From Firmicutes bacterium UBA1065 (GTDB taxonomy: Bacteria; Bacillota; Clostridia; Tissierellales; Sedimentibacteraceae), in assembly GCA_002316225.1 (NCBI GenBank), contig DCDC01000146.1, positions 1-10,082 on the forward strand: 10,082 nt of DNA, written 5' to 3'. Below, one piece after another: positions 5,838-10,082 of this stretch (the stretch's first letter is position 1; every line of letters starts with the position of its first letter). The notes under the pieces are model-generated. The model saw only the letters and a program-made list of their open reading frames with translations, did not search any database and was not told the origin of the DNA. The position numbers and the translations under genes are program-made.

Positions 5838-8252
5838 ATGACAAAAATCGATGCAAAACTTATTAATTCTTTAATTGATGAGGAAATTATCCGATACTGG
5901 AATACAGAGCCTGAAAATGCCAGTTTGAATCAAATCTACAGGGCATTTTCAATCGTAATAAGAGATTTGCTCCTAAGGAAGAGAAATGAATTCAAAAAAG
6001 CAAACCAGGACCACAAGCAGGTTTATTATATATGCATGGAATTTCTGATTGGAAAGTCTCTCAGGAACAACCTATTTAATTTGGGTATTGAGGAAGAGGC
6101 CAAAGAAGCCCTGAAAAAATACAAGGTCACACCCGAAGAATTGTATGAAATAGAAAGGGATCCCGGTTTAGGCAACGGAGGACTTGGCAGGCTCGCCGCC
6201 TGCTTTATGGATTCCCTTGCTACCTTGAACTACCCGGCAGTGGGCTTTTCAATAAAATATGAATTTGGCCTTTTCAAGCAAAAAATTATAGACGGGTGGC
6301 AGACGGAACTGCCAGATGACTGGCTAATCACTTCGGACGTGTGGCTTATGCCCAGGACGGATGAAAGGGTGGTGGTTAAATTTGACGGCTCCGTCAGGGA
6401 GGAATGGACCCGGGAAGGACTGAAAATTCACCATGATTTTGCTACGGAGGTGGAAGCCATCCCTTATGATGTTATGATTTCAGGCTATGACTCTAAGGGG
6501 ATAAGCCTCCTGAGGCTGTGGGAATCACGAAGTTTAAACAGCATTGATATGAACTTGTTTTCCCAGGGTGACTACATAAGGGCCTTGTCGGAAGATTCAA
6601 TGGCAGAAGCCATATCAAAGGTTTTATATCCGGCCGACGACCACAATGAAGGCAAGATATTAAGACTTAAACAGCAGTATTTTTTGGTTTCCGCATCAGC
6701 ACAGAATATTGTCAGCTCCCATATGAAAAAATACAAGACCTTAGATAACTTCAGCGCCAAGAATGCAATTCATATAAACGACACCCACCCTGCCTTGATA
6801 ATACCCGAATTAATGCGTATTTTTATGGATGATTACGGCCTGTCATGGGAAAATGCTTGGAACCAGGTGTGTAATTCGGTGTCCTACACTAATCACACTG
6901 TAATGAAAGAAGCCCTGGAAACTTTCGATGAGACCATCATCAGGACCAAATTACCCAGGATTTATGCCATAATAAAGGAAATTGACAGGCGATTTATAGA
7001 AGAAGCGGCAAGCACATACAATGATTACCCAAAAGCTTCAAACATGTCCATCTTCGGCTATGGCAAGGTGAATATGGCCAACTTATGCATCATAGGGAGC
7101 CACAATGTAAACGGGGTCGCAAAGCTGCACACTGAAATACTTAAAAGAACTGTTTTCAAAAACTTTTACGACTACACCCCCCATAAGTTCATGAATGTCA
7201 CCAACGGCATAACTCACAGGCGGTGGCTGAATCAGGCAAATCCTTTGCTTGCTTCCTTCCTTGACGACCTTATAGGTCAGGAATACAGGAGGGACCCGGA
7301 AAAGTTAAGTTTGCTCAAGCAATATAAAAACGATAGCAGTGTTTTAAACAAGCTGGATGAAATCAAACATATGAACAAGGTGAGGCTTGCCCGGTATGTA
7401 AGGGACAAGAACCATATCGACCTTAACCTTGATTCGATTTTTGATATCCAGGCAAAAAGGCTTCATGAATACAAGAGGCAGCTTTTAAATGCTCTGAGAA
7501 TAATAAGCATCATAATAGACATTAATGAAGGAAACACCTCGGGGTTAGTGCCGGAAACCTTTATTTTTGCCGCCAAGGCTGCTCCCGGCTACCACAGGGC
7601 AAAAGAAATAATTCAGCTTATTTGTGCCTTAAGCGATTATGTAAACAAGAATACCTTTGTCAAAAAATATATAAATGTTGTGTTCCTGGAGAACTATTCC
7701 GTAAGTTTAGCCGAAATAATAATCCCAGCCGGTGAATTAAGCCAGCAGATATCCCTGGCAGGCAAGGAAGCAAGCGGAACCGGAAACATGAAATTCATGC
7801 TCAACGGGGCCATAACCTTGGGAACCTATGACGGTGCCAATGTGGAAATAATAGAGCAGGTGGGAGAAGATAATTTCTTCCTGTTTGGTATGATGGATTA
7901 CCAGGTGGAAGAAGAGTGGAAAAGAGGGTATTCATCGGTAGCATATTATCAAAAAAATGAAAAACTCAGGAAAATTATTGATTTTTTGAACAGGGGTATA
8001 GGAGGAAAGTCCTTTGAATCCATATCCAGGTACCTCTTAGGAGGCCCGGTGGTGGGTGATCCTTATATGTGTTTTGCCGATTTTGACAGCTACATGGAAG
8101 CTCATGAAAAAGCGTCCATGCTATACTACAAGGATAAAAGAAGGTGGAACCAAATGTCCCTGATGAATATTGCATCTGCAGGCATCTTTTCTTCCGACAG
8201 GACTATTGAAGAATATGCATATAAGATATGGGGGATTAAGCCTATTGATTAA
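5838..8252 (+). CDS. glgP: Glycogen/maltodextrin phosphorylase GlgP (GT35)
   Basis: GlgP is a PLP-dependent phosphorylase that releases glucose-1-phosphate from non-reducing ends of glycogen or maltodextrins by phosphorolysis. Visible family motifs are YYICMEFLIGKSLRNNL (63-79), DPGLGNGGLGRLAACFMDSL (108-127), INDTHPALIIPELMRIF (313-329), VTNGITHRRWL (454-464), RLHEYKRQLLNALR (541-554) and the PLP site EASGTGNMKFMLNGA (644-658), with the cofactor Lys at K652. The stretch after it, TLGTYDGANVEI (660-671), is also canonical. The 804-residue length fits bacterial phosphorylases; no mammalian-type N-terminal phosphorylation segment is seen. The start at 5838 follows TAGGAG (5823-5828), which overlaps the glgA stop and gives a 12-nt gap. 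Sharing a transcript with the synthetic genes implies that flux is set mainly at the enzyme level. Preference for glycogen versus maltodextrin cannot be read from the sequence. Confidence 0.96.
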   Translation: MTKIDAKLINSLIDEEIIRYWNTEPENASLNQIYRAFSIVIRDLLLRKRNEFKKANQDHKQVYYICMEFLIGKSLRNNLFNLGIEEEAKEALKKYKVTPEELYEIERDPGLGNGGLGRLAACFMDSLATLNYPAVGFSIKYEFGLFKQKIIDGWQTELPDDWLITSDVWLMPRTDERVVVKFDGSVREEWTREGLKIHHDFATEVEAIPYDVMISGYDSKGISLLRLWESRSLNSIDMNLFSQGDYIRALSEDSMAEAISKVLYPADDHNEGKILRLKQQYFLVSASAQNIVSSHMKKYKTLDNFSAKNAIHINDTHPALIIPELMRIFMDDYGLSWENAWNQVCNSVSYTNHTVMKEALETFDETIIRTKLPRIYAIIKEIDRRFIEEAASTYNDYPKASNMSIFGYGKVNMANLCIIGSHNVNGVAKLHTEILKRTVFKNFYDYTPHKFMNVTNGITHRRWLNQANPLLASFLDDLIGQEYRRDPEKLSLLKQYKNDSSVLNKLDEIKHMNKVRLARYVRDKNHIDLNLDSIFDIQAKRLHEYKRQLLNALRIISIIIDINEGNTSGLVPETFIFAAKAAPGYHRAKEIIQLICALSDYVNKNTFVKKYINVVFLENYSVSLAEIIIPAGELSQQISLAGKEASGTGNMKFMLNGAITLGTYDGANVEIIEQVGEDNFFLFGMMDYQVEEEWKRGYSSVAYYQKNEKLRKIIDFLNRGIGGKSFESISRYLLGGPVVGDPYMCFADFDSYMEAHEKASMLYYKDKRRWNQMSLMNIASAGIFSSDRTIEEYAYKIWGIKPID

Positions 8253-8283
8253 GTTGAAGAAATATACGCAATCAGGAGGTCTA
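8253..8283 (+). promoter_or_regulatory. glgP-GH13 junction with a strong ribosome binding site that fixes the start
   Basis: This 31-nt gap is the longest within the operon. AGGAGGT at 8274-8280 lies directly before the ATG at 8284, with about four bases from AGGAGG to the start. It decides the start of the last gene. The same frame stays open back to 8170 inside glgP, but the in-frame ATG there has no ribosome binding site of this quality. I see no promoter pair or terminator hairpin in the gap. Confidence 0.85.
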
Positions 8284-10059
8284 ATGTATATATTTAATTC
8301 TCATTCGGAATTTTTCAGACATCCTCAAGGCGGAATCAAAACAAATGAAACAATAACTTTTAAAATCCTTGTTAATCGAAAAAGTTTCGGTCCCCAGCTT
8401 CTTATCGAAAAAAGGCATGACTATGACAGGATCTGTTACGATAAAATAAAAATGGAATGGATATCAAGAGAAAAGAACTATGATATCTACCGGGCAGAAA
8501 CATTAATAAAGGAATACGGTCATTACTATTATTCCTTTATTTTTGATGATATGAAATCCCCTGACTATGAACTCCTTGTATATGATGAAGACTATATTAC
8601 ACCGGATTGGGCCAAGGGGGGAATCATATATCATATTTTTGTGGACAGGTTTTTCAGGAGAAAAATATTATCAAAAAAAGGAGCCATTATCAGGAAATGG
8701 GGCCAAACTCCCTATTATCTTCCTGACGAAAAAGGCCGGGTTTTAAACAACGATTTTTTTGGGGGGAATTTGGACGGTATCGCAGAAAAGCTTGACTACA
8801 TAGCAAGTTTAGGGGTGAACATAATCTATTTATCTCCCATCTTTGAAGCATATTCAAACCACAAATATGATACGGGAGATTATCATAAGATAGACCCCAT
8901 GTTTGGAACTGAAGCTTCTTTGAAAAAACTCATCCGGAAGGCAAAAAAACACGGGATAAGCATCATCCTTGACGGTGTTTTCAGCCACACGGGAGATGAC
9001 AGCATCTATTTCAACAAGTATGGCAGGTATGATTCTTCAGGTGCTTATCAAAGCAAGGATTCTCCTTATTATGAATGGTATACCTTCAATAATTGGAATG
9101 AAGATTACCTGAGCTGGTGGGGTATTAAAACCCTGCCTCAAATAAACAAAAACAATCCCTCCTATGTGGATTTCATAACCGGAAAAAAGGGGGTTCTCAG
9201 CCACTGGCAAAAAACAGGGATAAGGGGCTGGCGTCTTGATGTTGTTGACGAGCTTCCCGATGAATTCATAGAAAAAATAAGAAGCTCAGTAAAAAGCCAT
9301 GACAAGGATGCCCTGATAGTCGGGGAAGTTTGGGAAGACGCATCCAACAAGTATTCCTACGACAGGCTTAAAAAGTATTTTTGCGGCAAAGAACTGGATT
9401 CCGTAACCAATTATCCTCTCAGGAAGGGGATAATCGAATATGTAAAAAACAAAGACTGCACCCTCCTGTTTGAAACAATGAATAAGATCATGGAAACCTA
9501 CCCTCCCCCGACATTAAATTGCCTTATGAACATCCTGGGAAGCCATGACACGGAAAGAATACTCACCTTGCTGGGAAGCTCAAGCATTCCTTCAAGCAAG
9601 GACCAAATGGCGGAAAGCAGGCTTTCGGAACCTGAATTGAAACAAGGAATCAAACTCTTAAAAATCGCCGTACTCTTGCAAATGACCCTGCCCGGCATTC
9701 CCTGCATTTACTATGGAGACGAAGCAGGCATGGAGGGGTGGATTGACCCTTTCAACCGGAGGTGCTACCCCTGGGGAAAAGAAAATAAAGATATACTGGA
9801 CTTCTACTATTTTATTACTAAGTTTCGTAAGGCAAATAAAGTTTTCGCCGAAGGCAAATACAGGTGTTTGATTCATGATAAGGAAGTTTTCGTCTTCGAA
9901 AGATTTGACGAAAATGAAAGGATCATCATGGCAGTAAACCTGTCACAAAATGATATCAGCCTAAAACTTAAAGAAGATATGGTTGAATATACAAGCCTTA
10001 AAAAAGGAAAGGTTTTTAATATAAAAGAGGAAGATTTTTTAATTTTGATGAAAAAATAA
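8284..10059 (+). CDS. Cytoplasmic GH13 alpha-glucanase, neopullulanase/alpha-amylase-like
   Basis: This is a predicted hydrolase of alpha-1,4 (possibly also alpha-1,6) links in maltodextrins or glycogen remnants. The start at 8284 gives 591 residues beginning MYIFNSHSEFFRHPQGG, the usual beginning of this clostridial family. Residues 1-~105 form a beta-rich N-terminal domain (CBM34-like), followed by WAKGGIIYHIFVDRFFR (109-125) opening the barrel and a short C-terminal beta domain (~525-591). Catalytic regions: I, DGVFSHTG (230-237); V, LPQIN (284-288); II, GWRLDVVDE with nucleophile D319; III, GEVWEDAS with acid E348; IV, GSHDTERI with H421 and D422. A region V of the M/L-P-x-I/L-N type is a mark of the neopullulanase/cyclomaltodextrinase group. 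No signal peptide or membrane segment is seen, so it is intracellular. As last gene after glgP it probably processes phosphorylase-limit dextrins (inference); true debranching ability is not provable here. Confidence 0.9.
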   Translation: MYIFNSHSEFFRHPQGGIKTNETITFKILVNRKSFGPQLLIEKRHDYDRICYDKIKMEWISREKNYDIYRAETLIKEYGHYYYSFIFDDMKSPDYELLVYDEDYITPDWAKGGIIYHIFVDRFFRRKILSKKGAIIRKWGQTPYYLPDEKGRVLNNDFFGGNLDGIAEKLDYIASLGVNIIYLSPIFEAYSNHKYDTGDYHKIDPMFGTEASLKKLIRKAKKHGISIILDGVFSHTGDDSIYFNKYGRYDSSGAYQSKDSPYYEWYTFNNWNEDYLSWWGIKTLPQINKNNPSYVDFITGKKGVLSHWQKTGIRGWRLDVVDELPDEFIEKIRSSVKSHDKDALIVGEVWEDASNKYSYDRLKKYFCGKELDSVTNYPLRKGIIEYVKNKDCTLLFETMNKIMETYPPPTLNCLMNILGSHDTERILTLLGSSSIPSSKDQMAESRLSEPELKQGIKLLKIAVLLQMTLPGIPCIYYGDEAGMEGWIDPFNRRCYPWGKENKDILDFYYFITKFRKANKVFAEGKYRCLIHDKEVFVFERFDENERIIMAVNLSQNDISLKLKEDMVEYTSLKKGKVFNIKEEDFLILMKK

Positions 10060-10082
10060 GAATGTCATTGCTATGAATATCC
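10060..10082 (+). other. Downstream end of window, no terminator seen
   Basis: These 23 bases after the last stop codon contain no hairpin with a T-tract and no clear ribosome binding site. Whether the operon ends here or continues cannot be decided from this window. Confidence 0.6.

Noticed and set aside
8170..8283. Upstream in-frame extension of the GH13 gene, which would overlap the end of glgP by 83 nt and add 38 residues.
   Set aside because: The strong AGGAGGT at 8274-8280 directly precedes the ATG at 8284, and the protein from there begins with the usual family sequence. The extra 38 residues show no family similarity that I recognise.
8971..8994. Region I of the GH13 enzyme reads DGVFSHTG, with Ser in place of the common Asn before His.
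   Set aside because: The nucleophile, acid and transition-state Asp are all present, and to my knowledge this Ser variant is common in clostridial neopullulanase-like GH13 proteins.

Overview
The window holds one glycogen-metabolism operon. It is almost fully coding, with six genes on the + strand in the order glgB - glgC - glgD - glgA - glgP - a GH13 alpha-glucanase. Moderate-to-low GC, strong AGGAGG-type ribosome binding sites, very short or overlapping gene junctions and a separate GlgD subunit next to GlgC all point to a low-GC Gram-positive (Firmicutes), most likely a member of the Clostridia. The glgB-C-D-A-P order matches the classical Bacillus/Geobacillus glycogen operon. I cannot name the species.

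Layout: positions 33-58 hold a Rho-independent terminator that closes an upstream unit outside the window. Positions 74-100 hold a plausible housekeeping promoter, followed by an AT-rich leader of roughly 100 nt. glgB (208-2121) overlaps glgC (2108-3268) by 14 nt, and glgC overlaps glgD (3265-4383) by 4 nt. glgA (4395-5825) follows after 11 nt, glgP (5838-8252) after 12 nt, and the GH13 enzyme (8284-10059) after 31 nt. No terminator is visible in the last 23 bases, so the operon may continue. There is no room for internal promoters between genes, so co-transcription is very likely.

How the genes work together: GlgC, probably with the catalytically degenerate paralogue GlgD, makes ADP-glucose from glucose-1-phosphate and ATP. 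GlgA adds glucose to alpha-1,4 chains, and GlgB introduces alpha-1,6 branches. GlgP removes outer-chain glucose as glucose-1-phosphate. The last gene encodes a cytoplasmic neopullulanase-like GH13 enzyme that probably handles the limit dextrins or maltodextrins left by GlgP. No GlgX-type debranching gene is seen.

All six genes appear intact, and GlgB, GlgC, GlgP and the GH13 enzyme have complete catalytic motifs. The window shows no mobile element, CRISPR array, RNA gene or clearly undescribed system. The points worth a second look are modest: the Lys of the N-terminal K-T-G-G motif of GlgA is Ala; GlgD has lost both nucleotide- and sugar-phosphate-binding signatures while GlgC keeps them; the end of glgB is stretched over the glgC ribosome binding site; and small inverted repeats lie in the promoter and leader.
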